Positions 7,394 to 15,711 of a stretch of DNA of 41,683 bases are shown here, piece after piece. Within the stretch, counting starts at the first letter, position 1. Every line of letters starts with the position of its first letter. This stretch comes from Gracilinema caldarium. Lineage in GTDB: Bacteria; Spirochaetota; Spirochaetia; Treponematales; Breznakiellaceae. The position numbers and the translations under genes were made by a program. The DNA is taken from contig NZ_JAJUHW010000027.1 in the NCBI RefSeq assembly GCF_029265695.1, forward strand, positions 1 through 41,683, given 5' to 3'. The notes under the pieces were generated by a model. The model made no database searches. It had not been told where the DNA came from and worked only from the letters and a program-made list of their open reading frames with translations.

Positions 7394-9316
7394 CTATAGC
7401 CTTCTGCGGGAATCTACCTGCAGATAGGTATAGCGCTTAAGTCCCGCTTCGTATTCTGCCAATATTTTCATTCCCTCGTTAGGCTTTACCACATCCTTTT
7501 TAATAGCCTGCTCCACCTGGGTCTTTATGGACCGAATAAGTTCCGCAATGGCGTACTCGTTTTCTTCCAGCACCTCACGAATGGTATCGCCTTCGATAAT
7601 TTCATCAATATACCATCCTGCGTCCTCGTCGCTGTCGAGAACTATGTGGGCTTCGTCCATACGTCCAAAGAGGTTATGCATATCCCCAAGGGTATCCTGA
7701 TAGGCTCCGGTCAAGAAAACGCCAATGTAATAGGGTTTATCGTTTAAATCATGGAGCCACAGGTATTCCCGCTGGTCCTGATCCTCACCGTCGCCGATAA
7801 AATTGTCTACCTTGCCGTCCGAATCGCAGGTAATATCGGCGATGGTGCCCTTAACCGTAGGTTCTTCGGTAAGCCTGGTAAGGGGTGTCATAGGGAAAAG
7901 CTGGCCCAGCGCCCAGGAATCCGGCAGGGACCGGAATACTGAAAAATTAAGGAGATATTGATCCTTAAGGCCAGCCACGAGTTCCTTCATCTCTTCGCTC
8001 ATGCGGCTTTTGCCTTCATAGTGGCGGCTGATTTCCGCAAGGATTTCCCAGGAAAGGGATTCTACCACTGCCCGGGACTGGAGATCCAAGTATCCCAGAT
8101 CAAAGAGGCTCATGGCTTGCTGGCGGTAAAATACGAGATCATGGAAAGCCTCGTCGTAGTGGCCTGCATCGACCGTTTCCTTTACCTCTAAAATGTCTCT
8201 GACTACCTTAGGAGCATTTTTGGGAACCACCAAATTTTTAATAGTATTAAGCTTAGCGATGCGACCAAAGGCTTCCACGGCTATCATTGAATGATGGGCC
8301 ACCAGGGCTCTGCCGCTTTCGGATACTATGGTTGGATGCTCCACCTTTTCTTCATCGCAGACATCCATAATGCCGTAGACGATGGTGTTTGCGTATTCCC
8401 TGAGGCTGTAATTGGCAGATGAAGCCACAGCGCTGCGGCTCCCATCATAATCCACTCCAAGCCCACCGCCCACATCAATATAGGAGATAGGACAACCCAT
8501 CCGGACCAATTTTGCGTAGAACCGGGCCCCTTCGCGGACACAGCGGGTTATTACCTGGATGTCAGGAATCTGACTTCCCACATGGAAATGGAGCAGGGTT
8601 ACACAGTCCTTAAGCCCCGCCTGTTCCAATAGGTTCATGGCTTCTAAAAGGTCTACTGTAGAAAGGCCAAATTTTGCGGCCTCTCCGGAAGAGGTGGCCC
8701 ATTTGCCGGAACTGCGGGTTGCAAGCTTAATTCGGATACCTATATAGGGCCGGACGCCCATTTCTTTGGAAAGCTCAATGAGCCCCTTTATTTCTTCCAG
8801 CTTTTCAGCAACCACGACTACTTTTTTGCCGATCTTGCAGCCCATGAGGGCAAATCGGATAAACTCGTCATCCTTGTAGCCGTTGCACAATAAGAGGCGC
8901 CCGTCGTTTTTATGGATGGAAAGGGCAAGGAGCAATTCGGGCTTGCTTCCCGCTTCTATGCCTAGGCCGTAGGGTTCGCCCGCATCCATGAGGGTTTCCA
9001 CCACTTCCCGCATTTGGTTTACCTTGACCGGGTAGACCCCCTGGTACCGGCCCTTGTAGCAGGCCTCTTCGATAGCCTGGGTAAAGGCTTCATTAATCCG
9101 CTTTACCCGGTCCTGCAGGATATCCTGAAACCTGATATGCAGGGGAAGCCGCAATCCCCGTTTTTTAGCCTCTTCTATTACATCCACAATACGGATGCGG
9201 GCCCCGTCCTTGCAGGGTTCAACGGTAATATACCCCTCTTCATCGATAGAAAAATATCCGGAACCCCATTTGGAAACCCCATAGAGCTTGTTTGCGTCTT
9301 CCCTGGTCCAGGCCAT
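7394..9316 (-). CDS. speA: Biosynthetic arginine decarboxylase SpeA
   Basis: SpeA decarboxylates arginine to agmatine, a PLP enzyme of fold type III. The 640-residue length matches the family. The PLP lysine is Lys98 in GVYPVKVNQ; other matches are LLHFHVGSQIP, the glycine-rich phosphate loop in DVGGGLGVDYDG, and VSESGRALVAHHS. The ATG at 9316 directly abuts the aguB stop and follows an AAAGGAA binding site that lies inside the end of aguB. It is the last gene of aguA-aguB-speA, so the operon supplies the complete route from arginine to putrescine. Assignment is secure. Confidence 0.96.
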   Translation of the reverse strand: MAWTREDANKLYGVSKWGSGYFSIDEEGYITVEPCKDGARIRIVDVIEEAKKRGLRLPLHIRFQDILQDRVKRINEAFTQAIEEACYKGRYQGVYPVKVNQMREVVETLMDAGEPYGLGIEAGSKPELLLALSIHKNDGRLLLCNGYKDDEFIRFALMGCKIGKKVVVVAEKLEEIKGLIELSKEMGVRPYIGIRIKLATRSSGKWATSSGEAAKFGLSTVDLLEAMNLLEQAGLKDCVTLLHFHVGSQIPDIQVITRCVREGARFYAKLVRMGCPISYIDVGGGLGVDYDGSRSAVASSANYSLREYANTIVYGIMDVCDEEKVEHPTIVSESGRALVAHHSMIAVEAFGRIAKLNTIKNLVVPKNAPKVVRDILEVKETVDAGHYDEAFHDLVFYRQQAMSLFDLGYLDLQSRAVVESLSWEILAEISRHYEGKSRMSEEMKELVAGLKDQYLLNFSVFRSLPDSWALGQLFPMTPLTRLTEEPTVKGTIADITCDSDGKVDNFIGDGEDQDQREYLWLHDLNDKPYYIGVFLTGAYQDTLGDMHNLFGRMDEAHIVLDSDEDAGWYIDEIIEGDTIREVLEENEYAIAELIRSIKTQVEQAIKKDVVKPNEGMKILAEYEAGLKRYTYLQVDSRRRL

Positions 9317-10213
9317 CTAGTTTATTCCTTTGCTGCCGATGTGGATCTGTTTTCCGTCATAGGTAGCCAGTGCGGTATATATATCGGGACGCCGGTCCCG
9401 GAAAATTCCCCAGGCGCTTCGCGTCCGTCTGATAGCATCGAGATCAAAGGTGTGTACCAGTACGGTTTCGCTTGACCGGTCAGCGGATTCTACGAGCTGG
9501 CCATGCTCGTCCGCAATAAAAGAAGAGCCATAAAATGTGATACTCGAATCGTCTATCTGTTCCTTGCCAACCCGGTTAGCTACAATGACCGGTACGAGGT
9601 TCGCTCCTGCGTGTCCCCGCTGTACAACGCGCCAATGTTCCATAGAATCGATGGATGCATCCTGCGGTTCTGAGCCGATGGCGGTCGGATAAAACAAAAG
9701 CTCCGCCCCCTTAAGCACCATGGCCCGGGCAAGCTCCGGATACCATTGGTCCCAGCAGATGCCAACGCCAATAGTGCCATAAGCGGTATGCCACACCTTT
9801 ACGCCCAGATCCCCCGGATTAAAATAATATTTTTCCTCGTAACCAGGTCCGTCCGGGATGTGGCTCTTGCGGTAAATGCCAAGCACAGTCCCATCCGCAT
9901 CGATAACGGCAATTGAATTATAATGAGCCTTGTTGGCCCGTTCAAAGAAACTCACGGGAATAACCACAGAAAGTTCCGTGGCAAGCTTTTGAAAATGAAG
10001 CAGGGCGGGATTTTGTTCAGGTTCACTTGCCAAATCGAAATATTCAGGCTTTTCCTTCTGGCAGAAATAGGGGGTCTCAAACAGCTCTTGAAGAAGAATT
10101 ATCTGCGCGCCCTTGGCCGCAGCCTGTCTTACAAACTTATCTGCCTTCTTGATATTTTCATCCCTGTCCCAGGAACATGACATCTGAACTGTCGCAACGG
10201 TTACGTTTCTCAT
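9317..10213 (-). CDS. aguB: N-carbamoylputrescine amidase AguB
   Basis: AguB is a nitrilase-superfamily enzyme that hydrolyses N-carbamoylputrescine to putrescine, CO2 and ammonia. With the start at 10213 the protein has 298 residues and the Glu-Lys-Cys triad is Glu43 (LLQELFETPYF), Lys116 (YRKSHIP) and Cys153 (GVGICWDQWYPE). These signatures distinguish the plant and bacterial AguB group from other nitrilases. The start was chosen because GAAGGAG precedes it at correct spacing and it overlaps the aguA stop as ATGA; a frame 16 codons longer reads into aguA. Translation is probably coupled to aguA. The subsequent gene is speA. Confidence 0.95.
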   Translation of the reverse strand: MRNVTVATVQMSCSWDRDENIKKADKFVRQAAAKGAQIILLQELFETPYFCQKEKPEYFDLASEPEQNPALLHFQKLATELSVVIPVSFFERANKAHYNSIAVIDADGTVLGIYRKSHIPDGPGYEEKYYFNPGDLGVKVWHTAYGTIGVGICWDQWYPELARAMVLKGAELLFYPTAIGSEPQDASIDSMEHWRVVQRGHAGANLVPVIVANRVGKEQIDDSSITFYGSSFIADEHGQLVESADRSSETVLVHTFDLDAIRRTRSAWGIFRDRRPDIYTALATYDGKQIHIGSKGIN

Positions 10214-11310
10214 AGCATCTCCTTCTCGCTGTAGGCTTGCGGAATCTGCTGGGTAATGCAATGGACATTTCCGCCGCCTTTAATAATCTTCATACCATCT
10301 ATGGGAACGATTTTTCGGTCTGGATATTGTTCGCGCAAAATGCCAAGAGCACGGTCATCGGCCCGTTTAAGCTCCGCATCGCCATCTTTGCCAAAGACAG
10401 GAACAATAAGCCCCCCCGAAACGGGATAAAAATTGATATAGCTTAAGGTAAGACTTTCTCCTCTGCAGGTTCTCCGCGGAGGTTCCGGGATTTCCACAAT
10501 CTCAAGTTTTCGGCCCTGAGCATCCTGAGCGGTATTCAGGATAGAAAGGTTCTTTTTACTGTTTGGCATATTGGGAGAATCAGGATCGGCTGCTACCTGA
10601 ATAAGCACCCGGCCAGGCTTAACAAAACAGGCCAGATTGTCCACATGTCCATCAGTCTCGTCTCCCCATAATCCCCGGTCCAGCCAAATAATGGTAGATA
10701 CAGACAAATAGGATTTGAGATAGGACTCTATTTCTGCCTTAGATAAAGAAGGATTCCTATTTTTTGCAAGGAGACACTCTTCGGTGGTAAGCAGGGTTCC
10801 CTCACCGTCCACATGGATAGAGCCGCCTTCGAGCACCAGGGGCGCATCATACCGGGGGATCCTGAGTTTTTCTAAAATGAGCTTTGCAAGCCCGTCATCT
10901 GCGTCATAGGGCTTATATTTTTCTCCCCATGCATTAAAGCGCCAATTAATACCTGCCCGCCGGCCGTCCCGGTTAACGAGTATCGTGGGCCCATTGTCCC
11001 GAATCCAGGAATCATCATGGGGAAAGTCCCAAACTTCAACAGATTGGGGAAGCCGCTTCTTGGCATCCTGGAACGGAGAATAACCGCTTGTATCCTTCTG
11101 AGACCTGGCGACCATATAGAGGGGTTCAAATTCCGAAATTGCCTGGGCTACTTCGACATAACCGGCCCGCGCTTCTTCTAGGCCTTCAAGCCAGGCTTCG
11201 TCCCGAACCGGCCAGGACATCAGGGTCCCTGATCGGGGTGCCCATTCAGCGGGCATAAAAAAACCATTTTCTTGGGGGGGGGTCATAACAGAAAAATTAG
11301 ATGTTTTCAC
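10210..11310 (-). CDS. aguA: Agmatine deiminase AguA
   Basis: AguA converts agmatine to N-carbamoylputrescine and ammonia through a cysteine-based guanidine-modifying fold. The catalytic Cys351 lies in GGGNVHCITQQ; other family sequences are MPAEWAPRSGTLMSWP, DDSWIRDNGPT (active-site aspartate region), LEGGSIHVDGEGT and DGHVDNLACF. Three starts are possible: GTG at 11310, ATG at 11286 and ATG at 11256 (directly before PAEW). None has a convincing binding site. Homologues begin near the second. The second codon after that ATG enters a run of nine C residues, and a run of seven T follows, so slippage would put most of the gene out of frame. A TATACA element lies ten bases before the GTG. Confidence 0.93.
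   Translation of the reverse strand: MKTSNFSVMTPPQENGFFMPAEWAPRSGTLMSWPVRDEAWLEGLEEARAGYVEVAQAISEFEPLYMVARSQKDTSGYSPFQDAKKRLPQSVEVWDFPHDDSWIRDNGPTILVNRDGRRAGINWRFNAWGEKYKPYDADDGLAKLILEKLRIPRYDAPLVLEGGSIHVDGEGTLLTTEECLLAKNRNPSLSKAEIESYLKSYLSVSTIIWLDRGLWGDETDGHVDNLACFVKPGRVLIQVAADPDSPNMPNSKKNLSILNTAQDAQGRKLEIVEIPEPPRRTCRGESLTLSYINFYPVSGGLIVPVFGKDGDAELKRADDRALGILREQYPDRKIVPIDGMKIIKGGGNVHCITQQIPQAYSEKEML
11274..11282. repeat. Homopolymeric G9/C9 tract at the aguA start
   Basis: Nine consecutive G on the plus strand (C9 in the aguA coding strand) occur immediately after the ATG at 11286, and a T7 run (coding strand) follows at about 11257-11263. Both are inside the frame if translation starts at 11310 or 11286. 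Confidence 0.95.
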
Positions 11311-11394
11311 AAAACACGTTGTATATCATTCGGCTCGACAAAGCAAGTACCGATATGCCCTAGGTTGCTTAAATTCACCATTCTACCCAGCCGG

Positions 11395-12615
11395 CTAAAA
11401 CACAAGCACAAGGTTGACCGCCGCAGTCCCCTTTCCCTGCCGTTCTTTAACCGCAGCTTCAAAGTGGACTCCCATATGTTCACAGGCTTCTGCTATAAAA
11501 GACAAATAGTACCACCCAAGCCCGTCGTCTCCATACGGACCGGTTCCATGCTCATACAATTCTTGCAGGCTCTTTTCTCCCAGGGATAGCCTGCCCCGTT
11601 CATCAAACATTCGCTTGGTATCCTCAAAGCTGCTGGAACCGTCATAGAGACTCAATTTGAGCCGGTATCGCCAGCGGCCCAATGCCCAGCGTTTAGAGAG
11701 GGACCATACCATAATAGAAGCTAACCCATGGGGTAATCGCTGTATCAATTCTCTGCGTTTTTCAGGATTTTCCAGAATCGATCTCACTTCAGATGGTTTT
11801 GTCTCAGGGCCTAATAATTCAATTAAGGTTGAACGCTCCGCAGCACTCATGAGCTCAATAACCATAAGCGAAAGATAGTCTGCCAAATCTACCCTGTCCA
11901 GCACTGAATTAATAGCTTTTATAATATCCTGTTGTATTTTTTGCCGTTCCAGGGGGGCGCTGCAAAGCAGTACAAAGTAGATAAGGGGATCTACCGTATC
12001 AACCAACTCCCGGATAAAATACATGAGCCGTTTCCGTTCATCCTCTGTCCTGCGCTGATCGACCAGTAAGGAGCGAAATATAGGTTCGGTAATTTCTTTT
12101 TTTATACTCTCAATCGCATCGGATCGGGACTTTAATGCGTTTTTTAATTCCACCGGGGATACCGCATTCTGGGCATCCAAGGCTTGGTGCGGATGAGTCC
12201 GATTCCACTTTGCTATTACTTCGGTTTTCACAGCCCGATCAATAATGGTGGAATTAAAGTAACCATATAGTATAGAAAAAACAACAAGTCGCGCCAGGTC
12301 TCCTATTTCATTCTTTACGGAACCTAAATCTGATACAGGAAATTCAGCCTTGTCTACAAAGCCTGCAAGCAAAAGCCGTTTAAGCCAAGGAACATCTACG
12401 ATTTTTAACTTAAAACCATAGCGGGTATCCCCATCAGGGGTTTCGAAGGAATGCAGGCCAGTCGCTCTGTTTTTAAAAAAAGCAGCCCCTTCTTGGGTTA
12501 GCACAATTTTTGAGCGCAGATCGATGCAACGAGGTTTTTCACCCATAATATGCTTTGTTACAGCCTGTCCCTTACTCACCGTCGGCACCTCCGACCTGTT
12601 CTCTAATAATGCCAT
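11395..12615 (-). CDS. Unrecognised 406-residue protein
   Basis: I do not recognise this protein. It is soluble, with no signal peptide or membrane helix, and predominantly alpha-helical. Residues about 125-290 are charged and include long helices (SRSDAIESIKKEITEP, RTEDERKRLMYFIREL). The C-terminal 100 residues contain RWALGRWRYRLKLSLYDG and GDDGLGWYYLSFIAEACEH. It ends in a hydrophobic VNLVLVF. No catalytic motif is evident. It is probably a lineage-restricted cytoplasmic protein. The ATG at 12615 lacks a Shine-Dalgarno sequence and lies six bases after an extended -10, so the mRNA should be leaderless. It is divergent from icd and shares its -35 element. Length and clean reading frame support a real gene. 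Confidence 0.7.
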   Translation of the reverse strand: MALLENRSEVPTVSKGQAVTKHIMGEKPRCIDLRSKIVLTQEGAAFFKNRATGLHSFETPDGDTRYGFKLKIVDVPWLKRLLLAGFVDKAEFPVSDLGSVKNEIGDLARLVVFSILYGYFNSTIIDRAVKTEVIAKWNRTHPHQALDAQNAVSPVELKNALKSRSDAIESIKKEITEPIFRSLLVDQRRTEDERKRLMYFIRELVDTVDPLIYFVLLCSAPLERQKIQQDIIKAINSVLDRVDLADYLSLMVIELMSAAERSTLIELLGPETKPSEVRSILENPEKRRELIQRLPHGLASIMVWSLSKRWALGRWRYRLKLSLYDGSSSFEDTKRMFDERGRLSLGEKSLQELYEHGTGPYGDDGLGWYYLSFIAEACEHMGVHFEAAVKERQGKGTAAVNLVLVF

Positions 12616-12620
12616 ATCCT

Positions 12621-12648
12621 ATTGTATCATGATGTAACGGATTGACAA
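12621..12648 (-). promoter_or_regulatory. Promoter of the 11395-12615 gene, predicted leaderless
   Basis: Minus strand: TTGTCA (12648-12643), a 16-base spacer and extended -10 TG-A-TACAAT (12629-12621), then only AGGAT before the ATG at 12615. The expected initiation point is at or beside the start codon. Confidence 0.65.
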
Positions 12649-12672
12649 GAGGTAAAAAATAATTGCAAATAT
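12642..12672 (+). promoter_or_regulatory. Probable icd promoter with shared -35
   Basis: TTGACA at 12642-12647 on the plus strand is the same palindromic heptamer used as TTGTCA by the divergent gene. The -10 is weak (AAATAT at 12667-12672, 19-base spacer). An inverted repeat TGCAAA-N13-TTTGCA (12664-12688) covers the expected start and could be an operator. Confidence 0.4.
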
Positions 12673-12713
12673 ATTCATAATTTTTGCATACCCATACATT
12701 CTGGAGGCCGCTC

Positions 12714-13940
12714 ATGGAATACAACACCGCAGAGATCAAAAAAATTACCATGGATAATCCAATTGTCGAAATAGATGGCGATGAAATGACCCGGGTGCTT
12801 TGGGCCCTTGTCAAAGAACAGCTGCTGCTGCCCTTTGTAGACCTTAAAACCGAATATTATGACCTCAGCCTTGAAAATCGGGATGCAACCGACGACCAGG
12901 TTACCCATGATGCGGCCCACGCAATTCTTAAGCATAAGGTCGGTGTAAAATGTGCGACCATCACGAGCAACAATGCCCGCAAAGCTGAATACAACCTGAA
13001 GCACCTGCATCCAAGTCCCAATGCAACGATTAGGGCAATTCTCGACGGAACCGTGTTCCGCAAACCAGTTATCGTACAATCTATACAGCCAACTGTTTCT
13101 ACCTGGAAAAAACCAATAGTTATCGCCCGTCACGCCTATGGAGATGTTTATAAAAATGCAGAACTATCCATACCTGGACCGGGGAAGGTGGAATTGGTAT
13201 ATACCGACAAAGACGGTACTGAACAACGAATTGTAGTTGCGGATATGAAAGGCCCCGGTGTTGTCCAGGGCATGCACAACCTGGACGATTCGATTGCAAG
13301 TTTTGCCCGAGCCTGTTTTCTTTACGCCCTGGAAGAAAAACTAGATCTTTGGTTTGCCACCAAGGATACCATTTCCAAGATATATGACGGCCGTTTTAAA
13401 GAGTTATTCCAGGAGATTTTTAAGAAAGAATTCAAAGACCTTTTTGAAAAAGCTGGTATCACCTATTTCTATACCTTAATTGATGATGCTGTGGCCCGGG
13501 TCGTAAAGAGTGATGGGGGGTTCCTCTGGGCATGTAAGAATTATGACGGCGATGTTATGAGTGATATGATAGCCAGTGCATCTGGAAGCCTTGCAATGAT
13601 GACCAGTGTACTCGTATCTCCCAACGGGGTCTTCGAATATGAAGCAGCCCATGGAACGGTACAGCAGCATTATTATCGATGGAAACGGGGAGAAAAAACC
13701 AGCACCAACCCGGTGGCACTTATTTTTGCCTGGTCCGGAGCTTTGGCCAAACGGGCTAATCTAGATGGAAACAGTGAGTTGATGCAATTTGCCCAAAAAC
13801 TGGAAACGGCGACCCTCAGAACTATAGAAGAAGGGGATATGACCGGAGATTTGGCAAAATTAGCCAATCCAGCTCCACAGCGGGTTTTGGATTCCTGGGA
13901 ATTTGTCCAGGCTATCCAGAAACGGCTTAAGACCCTATAA
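12714..13940 (+). CDS. icd: NADP-dependent isocitrate dehydrogenase
   Basis: A 408-residue type II isocitrate dehydrogenase, the homodimeric group that includes mitochondrial and Thermotoga enzymes. It oxidises isocitrate to 2-oxoglutarate and CO2, making NADPH. Matches in order: [14 protein letters not shown], a substrate loop [13 protein letters not shown] (many members have TPDE/TPDA in place of SNN), [18 protein letters not shown], the catalytic tyrosine in [20 protein letters not shown], the catalytic LIDDAVAR (metal aspartates) and the cofactor region [12 protein letters not shown]...KTSTNP. The start follows CTGGAGG at 12701-12707. In an anaerobic spirochaete the likely role is 2-oxoglutarate for glutamate synthesis; that is inference. 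Confidence 0.95.
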   Translation: MEYNTAEIKKITMDNPIVEIDGDEMTRVLWALVKEQLLLPFVDLKTEYYDLSLENRDATDDQVTHDAAHAILKHKVGVKCATITSNNARKAEYNLKHLHPSPNATIRAILDGTVFRKPVIVQSIQPTVSTWKKPIVIARHAYGDVYKNAELSIPGPGKVELVYTDKDGTEQRIVVADMKGPGVVQGMHNLDDSIASFARACFLYALEEKLDLWFATKDTISKIYDGRFKELFQEIFKKEFKDLFEKAGITYFYTLIDDAVARVVKSDGGFLWACKNYDGDVMSDMIASASGSLAMMTSVLVSPNGVFEYEAAHGTVQQHYYRWKRGEKTSTNPVALIFAWSGALAKRANLDGNSELMQFAQKLETATLRTIEEGDMTGDLAKLANPAPQRVLDSWEFVQAIQKRLKTL

Positions 13941-13996
13941 TACGCCTAATATTATCGATATTTCTTGACTAATATCCTCTTTTCCCCTTATGGTAC

Positions 13997-14002
13997 TATA
14001 AT
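13997..14002 (+). promoter_or_regulatory. -10 element for rex
   Basis: A perfect TATAAT, giving a leader of about 15 bases with a purine-rich AAGGAAAGGAA binding site before the rex ATG. A TTGACT at 13965 is 26 bases upstream, too far to be its partner. Confidence 0.5.
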
Positions 14003-14023
14003 ACATAAGGAAAGGAATATAGT

Positions 14024-14668
14024 ATGGCTAAACAAAAAATCCCCGCTACGCCTTCCATACGACGGCTGCCCTCCTATTTGCACATTATCCGGCAAGCGGA
14101 AAAGGACGGAGAAGAATATATTTCAGGGACCGTCATTGCCAACGAACTTAATTTAGAGCCCATTCAGGTCCGTAAAGATCTGGCAATTACAGGAATCATA
14201 GGAAAGCCAAAAAAGGGATACCCGGTGCATGCCCTTATCACCGCCATAGAGCATTTCCTCGGTTGGGACTCGATTCGGGATGGAGTCCTGGTCGGTGTTG
14301 GTAACCTGGGCTCAGCCCTCATGGGTTACCAGGAATTTCAATTCCATGGACTCAATATTGTGGCCGCCTTTGATAAGGATCCCAAAAAAATCGGTTCCAC
14401 CGTTCATGGGGTTCCAGTATTGCCCCTTGATACCATGGAAATCCAGGTAAGGAATCTGGGGGTTAGCATGGCTATTCTTACCGTCCCCTCTTCCGCCGCC
14501 CAGGAAACAGCAGATATGCTGGTAAAAGCGGGTGTAACGGCAATTTGGAATTTTACCAACGTAAAGCTTAAAGTACCCGATTCAGTGGTGGTACAAAAAG
14601 AAGACCTTTCTTCTGGCTATGCAATGCTCTGTGTCATGATACAGTCTAAAAAATTAGAGGGCAGATAA
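14024..14668 (+). CDS. rex: Redox-sensing transcriptional repressor Rex
   Basis: Rex binds DNA when the NADH/NAD+ ratio is low and lets go when NADH binds, controlling fermentation and respiration genes. The 214-residue protein has the N-terminal winged helix (IRRLPSYLHIIRQ, then NLEPIQVRKDLAITG) and a Rossmann domain with GVGNLGSALMGY, AAFDKDP, and a C-terminal GVTAIWNFTNVKL element. Both domains are of normal length. The downstream methyltransferase gene begins five bases after the stop, so they are co-transcribed. I did not find a convincing Rex operator (TTGTGA-type inverted repeat) in its own promoter. Confidence 0.96.
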   Translation: MAKQKIPATPSIRRLPSYLHIIRQAEKDGEEYISGTVIANELNLEPIQVRKDLAITGIIGKPKKGYPVHALITAIEHFLGWDSIRDGVLVGVGNLGSALMGYQEFQFHGLNIVAAFDKDPKKIGSTVHGVPVLPLDTMEIQVRNLGVSMAILTVPSSAAQETADMLVKAGVTAIWNFTNVKLKVPDSVVVQKEDLSSGYAMLCVMIQSKKLEGR

Positions 14669-14673
14669 GTCGA

Positions 14674-15711
14674 TTGGATCTATCTTTAGAAGAAAAAAAC
14701 AAGTATCAAGCGGAACTCTTACGAAATCGACTAGCCAAGCGCTATAAACACCTTCGCAAATGGGCCAAACGGGTCGGTACTGATGCGTATCGGCTCTATG
14801 ACCGGGATATCCCAGAAATTCCGCTTCTTATTGACCTGTATGGATCCGCAGTTTCAGGAGCTCTCTATGAGAGACCCTATGAGAAGGATCCTGCCGAGGA
14901 AGAACTCTGGCTGGAAGCAATGAAACAGGTTATCGCTGAAACCCTTGAACTTCCGCTCGATCAGATCTTTATAAAACAAAGGAGGCGGCTCCGCCAGCGG
15001 GACGAGGGGGCCGTACAATATCAAAAAATTGACGCCAAAGCTATTATCCGCCAGGTCCATGAAGGGGGCCTTATTTTTCAGGTCAATCTTTCAGATTACC
15101 TCGATACAGGGCTTTTTTTAGACCACCGGAAAACAAGAAGCCTTGCCAGGGAACAGGCAAAAGGACGCAGGGTTCTGAATCTGTTTTGTTACACAGGGTC
15201 ATTTTCGGTCTATGCAGCCCAGGGAGGTGCTCTGCAAGTTGATTCGGTGGATCTTTCCAACACTTACCTTGATTGGGCTCGTATTAACCATAGCCTAAAC
15301 AATATACAGTGCCAAAATGTAGATGTTGAGGCCTTTACCTCAGAACCCTACCAGCCGCACAAGAATCTGCTCATTAGGGCTGATGCGCTCCGTTTCTTGC
15401 GTGAAGCTGTAAAAACTCACATAACGTGGGACCTCATCATACTGGATCCGCCTACCTTTTCTAATTCAAAAAAAATGTCTGAGGTTCTTGATATCCGCAG
15501 AGATTATAAAGAACTGGTAGAACTATGCATTTCCCTCCTCTCAAAAGATGGAATCCTCTTGTTTTCTACCAATGCCCGTTCATTCCGATTCGAAAGTGAA
15601 TATTTTCACCAGCACTATCCGCAGATAAGCATTAAAGACATAACAAAGGCCACGGCAGACGAAGACTTTCGTGATAGGAAGGTTCGGCAATGCTTTATAC
15701 TCTCAAAATGA
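14674..15711 (+). CDS. RlmK-like 23S rRNA methyltransferase
   Basis: A 345-residue class I SAM methyltransferase matching the C-terminal RlmK domain of the E. coli RlmKL fusion, which makes m7G2069 in 23S rRNA. The match runs from the start: RNRLAKRYKHLRKWAKR, AYRLYDRDIPE, then NLSDYLDTGLFLDHR, SAM motif I NLFCYTGSFS, DLSNTYLDWA and motif IV LDPPTFSNSK. The RlmL half (THUMP and its methyltransferase domain) is absent, so this is a stand-alone RlmK. The start is TTG at 14674 after an AGAGGG binding site that overlaps the end of rex. It could instead be a related RlmI-type m5C enzyme, but the RlmK match is closer. Confidence 0.85.
   Translation: MDLSLEEKNKYQAELLRNRLAKRYKHLRKWAKRVGTDAYRLYDRDIPEIPLLIDLYGSAVSGALYERPYEKDPAEEELWLEAMKQVIAETLELPLDQIFIKQRRRLRQRDEGAVQYQKIDAKAIIRQVHEGGLIFQVNLSDYLDTGLFLDHRKTRSLAREQAKGRRVLNLFCYTGSFSVYAAQGGALQVDSVDLSNTYLDWARINHSLNNIQCQNVDVEAFTSEPYQPHKNLLIRADALRFLREAVKTHITWDLIILDPPTFSNSKKMSEVLDIRRDYKELVELCISLLSKDGILLFSTNARSFRFESEYFHQHYPQISIKDITKATADEDFRDRKVRQCFILSK

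Noticed and set aside
12664-12688. TGCAAA-N13-TTTGCA as a firm operator for icd
   Set aside because: Half-sites of six bases in AT-rich DNA are weak evidence; kept only as a note in the promoter entry.
12675-13133. Open frame opposite the start of icd
   Set aside because: Antisense to a well-matched enzyme, no ribosome binding site, composition typical of a shadow frame.
13940-14023. Rex operator upstream of rex
   Set aside because: No TTGTGA-type inverted repeat could be found; autoregulation is not supported by sequence.
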